Of a stretch of 64,000 nt of DNA, positions 11,607 through 24,282 are shown piece after piece (positions within the stretch are counted from its first letter, which is position 1; each line of letters starts with the position of its first letter). Origin of the DNA: Lichtheimia corymbifera B2541. Lineage: Eukaryota; Mucoromycota; Mucoromycetes; Mucorales; Lichtheimiaceae. Under the pieces are notes generated by a model. The model worked only from the letters and a program-made list of their open reading frames with translations, was not told the origin of the DNA and made no database searches. The stretch lies in contig JNEU01000695.1 of the NCBI GenBank assembly GCA_000697475.1, positions 34,086 to 98,085 of the forward strand, written 5' to 3'. Position numbers and translations under genes: made by a program.

Positions 11607-12726
11607 ATTGAACAGTGGTAACGAGTCGTCGTAGACGAGACTGGAATAGGTGGAAAGGTTGCAATGGGCGAGATGCGCGTGGGATGAGTGTTCCTGAGTC
11701 TGTGGGTGGTGTGCGTAAGTGTGAAAAAACGCGGGGGTGAGAAGAAGAAGCAAAGGAAGGATGAATACCACCACCAAAATTTGACTGCCATCACACACAC
11801 AAAACCCGGCTCCTGCTGCTGCTACTGCTGCCATCACCCAAATACATCCCCCATCTATCTGGATTGTATGTATTATTATATTAAACGTATGGTGGTTGAT
11901 TTTATCTCCCCGCTCATACAATGATTAATGCAGCAGCAATCATCACCTCCCAAAACATCAGCCCATGACTTTACATTCCTCATATTGAATTATACTAGCT
12001 GATCTTGCCTTTCATGGCTACTACCTTTTTCAACAAAAGGCACGTCCCCACTGTATGTGTAACGATTCTTCATCATCACCATCCTATAAACTTTGGCCAT
12101 TCTTTATGATCCATCACCCAAAATATGATCCAATCACCACACATGTCATCTTTTGTTTAATTCATAACCATAACTCTTTTTCTCTCTTTCTCTCTCGTAA
12201 ATGAATATATTGAGATTGTGCATAAACTGGGGTTGATGATGATGATAACACGCATCGTTTCCAACCCACCACCATGTCCGCTGTCGGGAAACACAATTGG
12301 TACGTGTAACCTAGTTGCATTGCAGAGCCTCCTCTTGTACTACATACCACCACCACCATCACAACCACCAACCAACCATCCTCATCATCTCCATTCAAAT
12401 GGATGGATGATCCTTGTTACAGGACAAATTAATTGGAGGAATGCATGATCCAGGGTGTGTACTCTGTCTCTCCCCCAATCGATAGGATGAGCTCATAACT
12501 TCCATATATAGTAAAATGGCAATGGGAACGGGAAGCGCGCAAAAAAGTAATACACCTGGATTTGAGAGAATGTAGCAAACAAAGAAATCATCAACGACGG
12601 CGCGAAAAATGATCGAGACAAACACACACTCATACATACATCTCAAACTATATAACAACAAACTTGGAATGAATTTTCCTTTCCTTTCATTTTTATATCC
12701 TCTTTTTTTTTCTTCGTGCACTTCCA
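11607..12726. other. Divergent upstream region of RRM and ankyrin genes
   Basis: About 1.1 kb between start codons at 11606 (minus) and 12727 (plus). It is rich in CCACCA/CATCAC and CT stretches, as expected for promoters or 5' UTRs. No exon could be tied to either gene with certainty, though a 5' extension of the RRM gene in 11607-11750 cannot be excluded. Confidence 0.5.
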
Positions 12727-14247
12727 ATGCATACCATAGCCTATCCAAAAGCCATTGTACCCCGATACACCCACGGTGATGAGGTAAATGAAAAAGTCAA
12801 CAACAACCTCCATTCATCATGACGACTGATTTCTCTTGGTGGCCAAGGAAGCTGCATTTGTGGATGTTGAATTAAATGACAAGTCGCAACAACAACAAGG
12901 ATTAAACATTGCAACGGATGACTTGAGAAAGTTCATTGGATATGGTAAGCCTCTTAGGAAGTTTTTTATATTTTAGCTAATCATAACAACAAACAAGGTG
13001 GGGATTATAGTGGTCGTCCTATGCGATTATCAAGGCTTGACACATGTACCAGTGGTGGTGGTGGTAGTAGTTGTCTTAAACAACAAGATGTCTACGAGGA
13101 TGATGACGACGACGAGGAGGATGGCTATGACGATGCCGTGATTCTCAAAGTACCTGAAGGACCTACGATTTGGGAAGCAACCAAGGAAGGTGATGTGTCC
13201 TTGGTGGTACGTGCACTTGAAATGGCAGGCGATAATGCAAACACACTTGTCAATACGCGTGATCCTGATACACAATCGACCTTGCTGTATCTAGCAGTGA
13301 CGCATAATAAGGACCCAGTGCCCTTACTCAAAGCGCTCTTAGCTTATGGTGCGGATCCTACGTTACCCAATGTGTATAGTGTGCAAGCCATCCATGCGTT
13401 AGCAGTCCATTGTTGCCATCGTTCGATTTTGGAAGCTTTGCAGCTGTTGCTTGATAATGAAGCCGATGTCAATGCACGTGACGGAGATGACTGGACACCC
13501 TTACACTATGTGGCACGCTTTGTGCGCGATGAGCCTACTCTATTGCCAGCATTGCGACTTTTGGTGCAACGTGGCGCCCACGTCAATGCAACCGATGCCA
13601 GCCAGAAATCACCCTTGTTTGCCCTTGTAGCCAATGGCGACCATGCAGCGTCTCTTGATTGGCTTGTACACAGAGCAGGTGCCAACATTGGATTACAAGC
13701 CCAGTTTTTGGATCCTCGAGCACGAAGCACGTTTTTGGGTACGGCTGTTCTTCAAGCAGCTAAATATGCTCGTGTGAGATGCTTGCAAGTCCTTGCACGT
13801 GCACACATGACCCATCTCAAAGAAAGCGTATCACGTACAGAATGTGAACAAGCCGTACAATGGATCTTGGATAACAAACGTTGCCATGAAGCTACCAGGG
13901 ATGAAATGATTCAAGCTGTATTTTCTATACGACGTCGACTTGAAGAGGATCCTGATTCGGCTGTTGCCATTGAACGTCGTCGTACGAGTGTTTACGTTCC
14001 ATCCAAAAGACAATCTTTGCTCAGCAGCCTGCGTCGTAGTAGTACGATGACTGGCAGTAGTAGCAGTAATATTAATAATAGTAGTAGTAGAGGCATTAGT
14101 AATCTTAGTTATAGTAGTAATTATGACCAGCAACAGCAGCAGCAGCAGCAGCAACAACAATACGTACAACGTACACCCAGTCTTTTAAGGCGGATGAGCC
14201 ACATTTTGTCAAGGCAACGCACAACCACACTTGATAGTATTGCGTAA
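12727..14247 (+). CDS. Ankyrin-repeat protein
   Basis: Exons 12727-12783, 12848-12944 and 12998-14247 join in phase to a protein of about 467 residues. After an acidic stretch (DDDDDEEDGYDD) come four to five ankyrin-type units, recognisable from GPTIWEATKEGDVSLVVRAL, QSTLLYLAVTHNKDPVPLLK, DNEADVNARDGDDWTPLHYV and QRGAHVNATDASQKSPLF. The C-terminal third is basic and Ser-rich with a poly-Q run at about 14127-14160. Ankyrin repeats bind protein partners. Nothing else indicates the pathway; I see no APSES, kinase or other catalytic domain. The short first exon was chosen because its donor and phase fit exactly. Confidence 0.8.
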
Positions 14248-14372
14248 CTCACACGTCAATTAAAAAAAGACATTTCCTAATTGCATGAATTCTACGGGGT
14301 TTTCGATTGTATTCTTGTGTCACATTCTCAACTTTGTCTTTTTTACTGCATTGACGACGACGACGAGGAGAC

Positions 14373-14858
14373 ATGTATCAAAGTCCACCCAAAAGCCCAA
14401 GTCCAACGACCAAAGAAGCTTTATCACCTCTCGAGCGCAAGACACGAGCCATTACACCCCCCTTGGATGAGATGACGATTCCTTCATGTGCCAATGACGG
14501 GAACGCCATGATGTTTGACGACATTAGCGAGCAGCCCATTCCCTATGTTTATCTCCTCAACCTCTTCATGGCTCCCGATATGCGATCCTATCTTGCCCAT
14601 ACACAATTTACTGAAGATGTCTATGCATTACCCATCCATTTGCAACGTCTCATAAGTGAAGCCAAGGAAGAAGTCGTCATCTCCCGTACCAACACCACCA
14701 ACACACAACAACATCAAGATGATCGAGCTACTCGTCGTTTACAACGTCTCAAGGATTATATATGGTCAAGATCGGGTCACGATGTATCGTACATGTTAGA
14801 ATCTCTTACTGAATTGATCAAAGATGAAGATGAATTGGAAACTATTATTCAGGAATAA
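14373..14858 (+). CDS. Small uncharacterised protein (161 aa)
   Basis: A single-exon frame starting MYQSPPKSPSPTTKEALSPL, with many Ser/Thr-Pro sites in the first 35 residues. A middle segment resembles a folded helical domain (PIPYVYLLNLFMAPDMRSYL; DVYALPIHLQRLISEAKEEV) and the tail is acidic (LTELIKDEDELETIIQE). The stop lies only 8 bases from the stop of the convergent Yos9 gene, so the 3' ends must overlap as transcripts. I do not recognise the family. Clean start context and composition favour a real gene. Confidence 0.6.
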   Translation: MYQSPPKSPSPTTKEALSPLERKTRAITPPLDEMTIPSCANDGNAMMFDDISEQPIPYVYLLNLFMAPDMRSYLAHTQFTEDVYALPIHLQRLISEAKEEVVISRTNTTNTQQHQDDRATRRLQRLKDYIWSRSGHDVSYMLESLTELIKDEDELETIIQE

Positions 14859-14866
14859 TAAAAAAA

Positions 14867-16558
14867 TTACAAGTATCGCCTATCATAAGCTCTTCTATTT
14901 TGTTTTTGGGATCCTTCTTCATTATCCTTTTTCTCCTCTTGATCTCCTTCTTGTGGTTGTTGTTGTTGTTGATCAGCGAATAATTGATCCCATCCTCCAT
15001 CTCCTGATGATGATACAAGCTCGCCATTTTCATCAATATGGTATACCAAGAATTCAACTTGTCCATCATCACCAGCAACCACATCGCCTGCTCCCGCTGC
15101 TGCTCCACGCAATAAATGTTCGAGTTGGGAAAGCGTCGTACCAGATCGATCATGGCGTTGCTGTTGTTGTATTTGTTGTCGTAATTCCTCAAGTTGTGCT
15201 TTGAGATCCGTTACTGCATCCAAAAGGGATTCTTTGCTCATGTCCAACTGTTGTTGTGGTGGTGATGCTTGATTTGATGTGGATGGATCCTGCCATGTCA
15301 TCGTAGTCGTAGCAGTATCAGGTGTGGTCGTTGTAGCTTGTGAAACGTAATCTTCAGATACAGTTGATGATACATCTTCGGTTGATGTCTCCTCCATGGA
15401 TGCTTTTGTTGTTGTTGTTGTTGTAGTATCCTCCAAAAGGTGATCAGGTACGATAGGATTGCATTCAATCTTATTGACGTCCGAATGGCTTGTAGATGCC
15501 AGCATCATCTCTTCACATAAGCGTGGCGTGGTGATGGTCATTTGATATTGACACGTAGCTACTTCTTGAAACATGGATATCTGATCACTGGCTTGCATAT
15601 CACAATGGAACTATCCTCCCTCATGTGAGTCCTTCCATTCCTTGTATACGTGATCTCCCTCTCTCTTTACCTGGATCTCAATCGAACGTGGTTTCCCTGT
15701 CAAATCACATTGTGTTCCACCGGTCCATTGTTGAACCAAGTAACGTTGATCCCCCACATGTCGTAAACTAGTGATAGGTTGTTGATGATGTTGATGTTGA
15801 TGGGGTGATGCCAAATCGGTCCTTTGTTGTTGTTGCTGTTGTTGCTGATGATGTATTGAAGAAGGGGAATAAAAGCCAAGATAAAAAGATGGACTGTTGG
15901 ATGCAGCTGTAATTTGACGCTGATCACCTTGAAGTGCATTCCGATCGAGGTGAAATTGGCGAACATGTTTATCATGACAATACTCATAGGTCCAATAGCC
16001 CGGTGTCTAATGGAAACGAGTCGTGTCAAAACGATCCTGCCTTCCAAAATAACACTACACCATCAACTTGCCTGATAATAAAGACAGTTTTGTTTGCTCA
16101 AGGGTTCCAATAGCTTCAATCCTCGTTCTATGCTGTCTTGTTCACTTGGCGTTGAGCTGCTCGTATCCTGACTTTGGTCACTGTTATCGTCGTCGACGTC
16201 GTCGGGAATCGTACACTCGAAAGGCTGCCCATGGGCACTCATCATGACCACGCTGCGTTCATTCTTTTTGCTCATGCCAGGGTTGACATTTAAAAACTGC
16301 TGCCGTATCGATAAGGCACTACTGCTTCCATGCTGTTGTTTGTTGGCCAAAATGAGTATATACGCGTTCCTTAATGCAACCATGCTTCTTCTTTTTTACC
16401 TTGTCAAAGTTGTCGAGAATGTCAGATTCGGCAATTCTATTTTCTGTGAGGACAACACGGTATCGGGGATAAGAGGCGATGTCTTCATAAGCAAAAGACG
16501 ATGCATAGAGTGGGAAAGGGAATAAGCCAGCTGCTATCAAAAGTGCCAACTGTCGCAT
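14867..16558 (-). CDS. YOS9: Yos9/OS-9 family ER lectin (MRH domain), ERAD
   Basis: Four exons give about 499 residues: 16558-16400, 16332-16072, 16006-15671 and 15610-14867. A signal peptide (LALLIAAGLFPFPLYASSFA) is followed by a segment typical of the family (YPRYRVVLTENRIAESDI), then SAHGQPFECTIP. The mannose-6-phosphate receptor homology domain follows (NCLYYQTPGYWTYEYC; QQWTGGTQCDLTGKPRS; EVATCQYQMTITTPRLC). Yos9 recognises trimmed N-glycans on misfolded proteins and delivers them to the Hrd1 ubiquitin ligase. The intron 16007-16071 has a GC donor (CAG/GCAAGT), which alone keeps the Tyr-Gln-Thr-Pro-Gly junction in frame. The first intron (16333-16399) is the least certain. The tail is poly-Q and acidic, with no HDEL-type ending. 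Confidence 0.88.
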
Positions 16559-16691
16559 GGATTTCAAATAGAGAAAGAGTAAAAAGAAATGTAATGCGTT
16601 GGCACACGGACATCCAATTGCCCTATTCTCAAAATGGAAGAATGATATCCCGCTTCCTTTTTGCATGACAACGGCAGGTCTTTTTTTATTC

Positions 16692-18131
16692 TTACAAGTA
16701 TCTAGGTGCAGTCAAACCAGCTGCTGCTGATGCTGAGGATGAAGTACCAACATCAGGGGATGATGGTATCTTGCCATCATTACTATACGTGGTTGTTGGG
16801 GTGGTGACCTTGAGGAGACGGGGGATTTGTTCATTCTCAATCATGGTATCTACGGTCATGGATGATGATGATGGCTGTTGCTGTTGTTCCTGGATCGAAT
16901 TATGACGACTTGGTACGAGACGACAATAATAGTATTCATCATCTCCCTCATCATCCTTCTTCATATGACTTGTTGCTGGTGGTGTTGGTGACGAATATCC
17001 TTGCTTGTAAATACGCATCCATTCTGCTGTCAATGTATCCACCTTGTTTGGTTCCACTATCATATCATCCTTTTGTGTAAAGAGATCCAAAAGCCGTTCC
17101 TCTTCGGTATTCCAATGCGGTGAACAAAGACGATACTCGACAAGAATATTGCTACCTGAACGTTCAATCATTCGTCCTCGTGTTACGCATTGATCAAAGT
17201 AGGGTCCATTGCATGTTGAGCATGTTTTGGCACTGGCAAGATACCGTACCAAAGGGCGTGGTAAATGATTGTATCCTTGTTGTTGAAACAAGCAACGACG
17301 CGCACATATTTCTTTGAGTGAGAGGGGACCATGGACAAGAGGATATTCAGCTATGGCAGGGAATCCACACGCCTGTGCTACCAATTTGCGTATCGATGGC
17401 ATTTCCACCACTTGCACAGGAATGGATGCCAGCTGAGGATTGTTATCCAGGTGAAGTGATACAAGCCGAGTGTGTGACAATTGAGCAGGCACCCTGGTCA
17501 ATGCATTATGATGCGCAATCAATACCACCAATGACCGAGGCATGGTTTCGGGCAAGGCCGTCAATGCATTATGGCTCACATTCAATGCCTTGAGTCGTTC
17601 CAATTGTCCTAGCGTATCTGGTAATCGCTGCAACTTGTTATGGGAAGCATTGAATAAACGTAATTGGACAAGTAATCCAAATTCATCAGGTAACGTGGTA
17701 ATCTGATTATAGGAACTTTGATGAAGTGTGAGAAAAAATGGGAAAACTCCTAATGTCCATGCTTGCATATCTTACATGTCGAGTTTCACCAGGTGCCTGA
17801 GATTACCAATGCTAGGCCCGATTTTGATAAGCGATCGTCCTGATAAATCCATACTCGATGAAGCCACCTTTCCTTGAGGCATTTGGGATACGATCACTTG
17901 AGTCCAATCATCATTCAAAGGAGGAGGATGTTGTTGTGCTGCATAATGTCGGGTATCTATATAGCTCAAGTCGCGCTCCAAATGGCGGTCTTCCAAGCGA
18001 TAAAAGTCGGGGTGTTGTTCAAGAAGGACTGCGTTGTTTGAAGAACCAACTTGATGATGATGATGGGTGATATCGTCTGCTGTATATGCAAAAGGAGGGG
18101 TATCGTTGGGCGTGCTTACATGTTGGCCCAT
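16692..18131 (-). CDS. Leucine-rich-repeat protein, predicted N-myristoylated
   Basis: Exons 18131-17776 and 17715-16692 give about 459 residues; the 60-base intron falls inside an LRR, restoring LVKLDISYNQITTLP. The N terminus MGQHVSTP has Gly2 and Ser6, fitting N-myristoylation. Six or more leucine-rich repeats follow (LVQLRLFNASHNKLQRLP; LKALNVSHNALTALP; LVVLIAHHNALTRVP; LVSLHLDNNPQLASIP). After the repeats is a conserved-looking Cys segment (SAKTCSTCNGPYFDQC). The C-terminal tail is Ser/Thr/Gln-rich and probably disordered. Such proteins act as scaffolds, for example in Ras or polarity signalling. The exact partner is unknown. An upstream in-frame Met at 18149 would remove the myristoylation signal, so 18131 is preferred. 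Confidence 0.8.
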
Positions 18132-19114
18132 GATAGAAATAGTTAACAATGAACCTCATACATAGACACACAAAAGAAAGGTAAAGAAAAAAAAAAGAGA
18201 GAGACGTGCTACTTGATGTTGAGCCCAAGTTTCGAACAGCGGCGGTGGTATATCCCTGCGGAGCTTTATTATTCAAAAAAAGATAAAAGGCGTGGAGCCA
18301 TGAAAAAATTTCATGTTTTTCTTTATACCATAACCCTTCTTCTATCCTGTGGTCTTTTCGATTTAAAGAGATGAATTGTGCCCTTCGGGAAAAGTAGGGA
18401 ATATAAACACTGCTTTATATGCTTTTACTTGTAACGATGATGCATATCCTTGTTCAAAAGTAACAAAAGCGATATTATCCTTTTTATACATACACACACG
18501 TATACCAAAAAGAAAATGATAAAAAGACATACACACACACATTAGGCCCCTGATATGTCAGGTTACCGGAAAGATCTTTTTGCTCCCCCCTTGCAGAACG
18601 AGGTTGGTTTGGTTTAAACCAAATTCCCGGAAGGGCTTGGCCGAAGCGTCAAGTGCGTATAGCGATAATGTATCGTGTATCACAACATGACAACCCCTAA
18701 AAACTTTGTTTGTTTCGCCACATACATCATGCAATCTTTGCAGCTGTCCTCGGCGTGTCATATCCGAAACATCCATCATCACACAGCAAAGCAAGTATAG
18801 GTTACTAATTTTTATCTTTTACTATTTACATTTGTCGCAAACAACTATACAAAGAAGTGTGATATATAATATACAGAAATCCCTCCTCTAGTGATAAGGT
18901 GGTGTGTGTGTGTTGCTTTTTCTTGGTCCTAGGATGATGCACAGCAATGTTTTTTCACCGAGAATAGCGTTGCAAAGTCCGAGATGAGAGTTTGTTGTGC
19001 GCGTGCGTTGTGTGTGTGTGATGGTAATAAGGAGAGAGAGAGAGAGAGGCGTTTACTAATTAGGGAGATATAAAAGAAGGGGGTGAAGGAAAGGTTACAT
19101 TGTTGACTGCATGA
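18132..19114. other. Intergenic region with CA/TG and GA simple repeats
   Basis: Separates the LRR gene start from the APSES gene stop. It contains short (CA)n/(GT)n runs near 18530-18540, 18902-18912 and 19008-19018, and a GA run near 19032-19047. A 78-codon frame at 18558-18794 (minus) has no family resemblance and was not called. Confidence 0.5.
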
Positions 19115-20497
19115 TTACGGCTCCCAGGAGACAGTATAAACTTGATCGTTGACGGTGACACGTTTGGGTAAAACGCAAGGTTCATAAGTAGAAAAAGGGC
19201 GTTCACCGGTATCGGCTGAGAGACGTTGTAATAGCAATGCGGTGCGAATAGTATCATTGAGATCATCACCCATGGGAAGAGATGAAGATACTTGTACAGC
19301 GAGTTCGGAAGGTGATGGTGGTGCTACAGTGATATCACCGAGTGGGCGTAAGACAGGCAACAAGTGTTGATATGTTGTTGTTGTGGCTGCACGGATCGGC
19401 GGTAAACGTGGACCGGGAAGGTGGTGGTACGCGTGGTGCATGTATCCCTTATGTGCTTCAAGATGCGTGAAGGAGGGTGATGGCACAGGTGTTGGTGACC
19501 TTGAATCCCGATGCGATGATGTTGTTGATGAAGAGGAAGAAGGTGTGGGTTGAGGTCCCATCATCATCATGTCATCATTCAAGAGTCGAGCTACTGACAT
19601 GGTTGTACTGCTGGATGTGCTGCTGACACTGCTACTTGTAGAAGCGGATCTCACAGTACGAGATGATCGACGTGGACGTGAAGTACAACTTGGACGACGT
19701 TGATAAGGCTCGGATCGTGGTACTCGACGTGCAGAATTGGTAGAAGAGGGTACAGTAGCATGATGGGCTGTCGTTGATCTACGATGAGCCGCTGAACGTG
19801 ATGGTGGTGCACTACGAGGATCAAGCAAGAGACATCCATAATCTTCATGTGATGGTGGCAAACACTGACGTACAAAATCAGGTCCAAAGAGTGGGATCAG
19901 CTTTGTACGAATGCGATAGGCTGTACGTAGACAAAGAATCTTTGCAAACTCGAAGGGCATCCTATAAACGACGACATCATGTTAACAACATGGCTCCTCT
20001 CATTTCAACCCTCTCTCTTTCTTTGTTTCTTACCATGTGCCTTGAATCTTGAGGAACCCACCACGGATCTTGGTCACTCCCAATTCCGGATTCGAATCGA
20101 CCACTCGAACAATGTCGGCCTTGGAGTTCCCGAGACACTTCCAGATACCAGTGAAATGCACAAAGCCTGTCTCCCGATCCCACATAATAGGTTGATTTCC
20201 CACTGTATATTCATAGACTAATAAAAGGCATGTGAATACAATGAAAATGAACATGATGATGATGATGAGGGTTATTTTACCTGGAATATAACCACGTGGA
20301 TCAAGCGATGTCGAGTATTTCGCACGAGTAATGTCAAACTCTTCACCTTTTACCTCATCCGCTTGAAGGATATATGGACGGAATGATGGGTTGTCAGCTT
20401 CACAAGCATAGCTGCTGGTATCCGATCGATGATCGGTATGTGGTTCCATGTCAATGTCTTCGGAAGGTGGTGGTGTATACATCATGGTTGCGTTCAT
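19115..20497 (-). CDS. APSES/KilA-N domain transcription factor
   Basis: Three exons, 20497-20281, 20217-20034 and 19961-19115, yield about 415 residues. The DNA-binding domain spans the exon joins: VYEYTVGNQPIMWDRETGFV, HFTGIWKCLGNSKADIVRVV, GGFLKIQGTWMPFEFAKILC and LIPLFGPDFVRQCLPP. This is the KilA-N/APSES fold used by fungal regulators such as Xbp1, StuA and Mbp1; the wording is closest to the Xbp1-like group, which is inference. No ankyrin repeats follow, so it is not an Swi4/Mbp1 type. The rest is Ser/Thr/Arg-rich and likely disordered. It sits downstream of an unusually long gene-poor interval (20498-24250). Confidence 0.85.
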
Positions 20498-23400
20498 TTA
20501 TGTCAATTACACACGGATCAAGTGTGGAGATTAAAAGAGAGAGAGTGAGAGAGAAAGAAAAAAGAAAACGGAAAAGAGATGGCTTTTTGACCAGAGAGGA
20601 CACTGAAGACATCCATTTTTATAACTTTTTGATGGATTGGGGGGAGAGAGAGGAGAGAGGCACAATTTCCTCTTTACCCTAACCACAAAAAAACAGAGGA
20701 ACGACCTAATGGGGGGAATAAGGTGGGTCGTGCAGCTTGCAGTGACGATAGTAAAAGGCCGAGAAATGTTAATTTATGCTCGTTCAAGAATGTGACGCGC
20801 TCATCATCATTATTATTATCATCCACCTACCCACTTTTCCACTCACACAACATGTCGATCTCTTTTCTAAAAGATGATATATACCAAGAAACGATATTCG
20901 AGTCTTTTAAAGAAATTGAATCATGGCATCATTTCTTCTCATCTTGTCATTCTACCATCAATCTACACCGAGTAATCCATGAGGCAAGAGGTTCCATTGT
21001 TGTTACTCGGGGAGGTGGTGGTGATGGGGGCGGATAATGGAGACAAAGGGGTTAAACATGCCCATCTCGCGCCCTGTATCAACCCCCTTTCTTTCTTTCC
21101 AACCTTGCCTCTCACATTACATATACACACACACGCAACAGCAGCAGCAGCAGTGCAAATCAAATCACCCCTGGACCCCGTGTTATTGCTTTTTACCCTC
21201 TTTTTTTGTGTGCTCTTGCAAATGTCCCATGACATATATGCCTTAATTGATTCTTTACACGAAACTTGTTTGTTTGTATGTGTGTATGCCCTTCTCTTGT
21301 TGATGGCGTTGCCTCGACTTTTTGCGAGAGTATTGCCCCTTTTTGTTTACGTCGAGAAAAAGAGAGAGAGTTTTTTTATTCTTGGCTCGGCACCATGCTG
21401 CATGCCATACATAATATTTTGTATGGCATGTTATGCAAGCAAAGTTGAAAAGTGGTCCATGTAGGCATAGAAAGAAAGATAACATCGCGCACTCTCTCTC
21501 AACAAAGATCATGTTCATTCCCCGGTAACTAATACTACAAGTGAGGGCCATCATCATCATTCTCCCCTGTATAGATTATACCCCACTCTCTCAACGGCCT
21601 CCTCCTCCCCCCAAAAGTTACCCTTGCCGCATTACATGTTGTCTGATACATAATCCTATCTACAGCTGCTGTTATTATTTCTCGACCAATCTTCGAGTTC
21701 TGGTCACGTTACCGAGGATCATGGACCCTTATTCATTTGTGGATCATGTCACTCGAAAACATCCCGAGATTACTTTTTAAAAGTGTTTGAGAAACAAAGC
21801 GAGTTACGATTGTGTGTGTGTGTGGGCGGGTGGTGTATACATGTGTGGGTAGATTAATCTTTTTTGGCGGGATGGCCAGTGCATATGGAAGGGTGAGAGA
21901 TGAGAGAGTTGTGTGTACAAGCCCGCGTTTCTACTATTTGCTCCCGAGTTCCACACATGTAAATGTACTCACTCCTGTTTTTCCTTTTGCCCCTCACCTA
22001 CCCCCAAGGCACACATTGGCCCCTTTTTCTCTTCCGTCAAATGACAAAACAAAGCATACACAACTCTCGAAATATCCTTTTTTTCCCTCGAGGTACGTTA
22101 TGGGACATACATGTGCATAAGTAATCCAGGGCAAAAGCTATAACAACTAGGGGGTGATTGGATTGAAAAAAGAAACATGATCTTGCACACACACACACAC
22201 ACCCAAGATGTTGCTCCTTTTTGTTTTCAACATTGTGCTGCAATTCTGACTGAGGTTGGGGTGCGTGGCACATTTACATTTCATCACACACACCACATTA
22301 CACGTCAAGCAGCAACAGCTATCGTGTCGATTGCCCCGGATCCCCCTTTGCTTTGATAGAAAGTCCCACCCCCACAACAAGACTGCGCATCTATGTGTAT
22401 TCCAGAGTGTGCTTCACATTTAGGGTGGCACATTGCATGCAGCTTTGGGATGACATTATCCTTTCCTCAACCCGATGACAATACATAATATAAGGTTATG
22501 TACGCGTTTCGAGACCATGAATGTGGCAAGTGTGGATGAATGTGGGTCGAGAATGAGTACTGGTACGAGCTCCTGGATGACATACACACAACTTTGGATC
22601 TTGAGGGTGTGTGTATATACTCAAATATGCGTGTTGTGGGCGAAAAAGAAATGAGCAAGGACCAAAAATGGATATATCGTTTCGCTTGTATTGTCTTTCT
22701 CGAGGTGTGTGTGTTTTTAAGGAGGGTCTATGGGGGGAGGCGGTGATGGTGGACACCAACGACGGCTTTCGGGTGTGTCGATCACGCGATTTGTATATAT
22801 ATATCCGATCCATGCGCCACATACATGACACAAGGAAGCACAAAAAACCCCATACACAAAACACACTTTTATACACACACACGCGCATGCTACGCTTACT
22901 TGTCATCCACTTGTCTAATATTCCATGTTGGTCCGGATGAGCAGTGTAAACTTTTTGGGGGGCGGGGAGACCAAGTCTAAACCGAAACAAAATGCCTGCT
23001 GCTTTCTCGAGAATGTCGCAAATTGGTGACAACACCACCTACCTACTATTACTACTACTACTACCTTTAGCAGTGATTTCAATCGAGTCTGGCGCGCTAA
23101 TTCTATTGTTGTCTTTAGAAATTCGCCGAGAATGAATGTACCATAATTGCGTCAAAAGCGTAGTAGTACTCGGGTGGCATCCGAGGTATAGAGTTTGCAT
23201 AATCTGCAAGCAATTTCTTTTCTCGCGCATCCTATTGTACGTATCTGCCCCGTGTGTATGTGTGTGTGTGTTCCGAATCCAAAATGACAAAGGGTAGTAC
23301 GATGTTGTGTTGTTGTTCCTTTAACAATGCCATCGTCCCGGTGAAGGATTGGTTCGGGATGATACACAAAAGTGGGAATCTTGCTCGACCTTGTCTGACA

Positions 23401-24265
23401 AGGTTTAATGGAGCGTACATGCACATTACATGCTTTTTGTCATGGGTCTTTGAACCGAGACGCTGATGGTTGCACACAAAAAGTCACCGGGACAAATGGC
23501 AAAAACCATCACGGATGACGACCGATTGCGATAAAGACTTTTTTTTCTCGGCACATGCCCCGTGCATTTTCACAAAAGACATGATCTGCAACGGATCTAA
23601 ACAGCCAAAGGTGAACCGTGTAGTCTACACACACACACAGAGTGTACGCGAGATGGGGTTATATGTTGTGTGACCACCCTGTAAGCCATGTGCTGCATAC
23701 ACCACCAAGGACTCTCTCTCCCACCCCTTACTTCTACATAAATCTCATCAGCCCTAAAGGGATTAATGAAAGCACCTAATTGCTGCTGCATCCATCACCC
23801 TCATGTTAGGAGTAAGTAGTACCCATTGGTTATCTAAGCCATGTTGATCTCTATGGCCCCCATGTTGTCATGGCAATCACGTGTGTTACCATTGGTTTTG
23901 TACACAGCATCCTATTGCCGACAATGAACATTGATTGTCTTTTGCAAAGCCTTATCATTGCAAGTGGCGTCATAAGCTGCTATTTCATTGTTTGCAATTT
24001 TACATGCAATCCATCTCTCTGCATAATTGCTCACCCATGGGCAGCGAAGACATCTTTTCATGAGCAGTATACCTATTTGATCTCGATTGGCAGCTAATAG
24101 CCTCCTCATCCCATTTCCAGGTGTTGCCCAATCCATCGCATGTGAACGATTCTTCTGCTGCAGCTCGCCTTGTCCATCTTTCAATTCTTTTGATCCGAGG
24201 CAATTTGACTGGTGGGTAAGGCTGGAACAGGGAATACAGCAATTCATGAACCGTCTCACCCGCAT
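20498..24265. other. Long gene-poor region upstream of the APSES gene
   Basis: About 3.7 kb without a supported gene. It is rich in (CA)n/(GT)n and CT/GA tracts (for example 22187-22203, 22860-22885, 23258-23272), has a perfect 10-base inverted repeat at 21401-21430, and many short frames without family resemblance. It may include the promoter and a long 5' leader of the APSES gene. That is inference; transcript data would settle it. Confidence 0.45.
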
Positions 24266-24282
24266 TGCATCTTCTTTATATA

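Noticed and set aside
18558..18794. 78-codon frame on the minus strand
   Set aside because: No family resemblance, no splice context, and it lies in simple-repeat-rich intergenic DNA.
20723..21464. Several frames of 90-160 codons in the gap upstream of the APSES gene
   Set aside because: Low-complexity composition (His/Leu/Cys and Gly runs) and overlap with CA/GT repeats; no domain or exon pattern.
22496..23038. 180-codon frame on the minus strand
   Set aside because: Arises from CA-repeat and Ser/His-rich sequence; no recognisable motif and frames overlap on both strands.
23912..24265. 117-codon frame on the minus strand
   Set aside because: Could be a decayed gene, but no family was recognised and it abuts the dispersed repeat.
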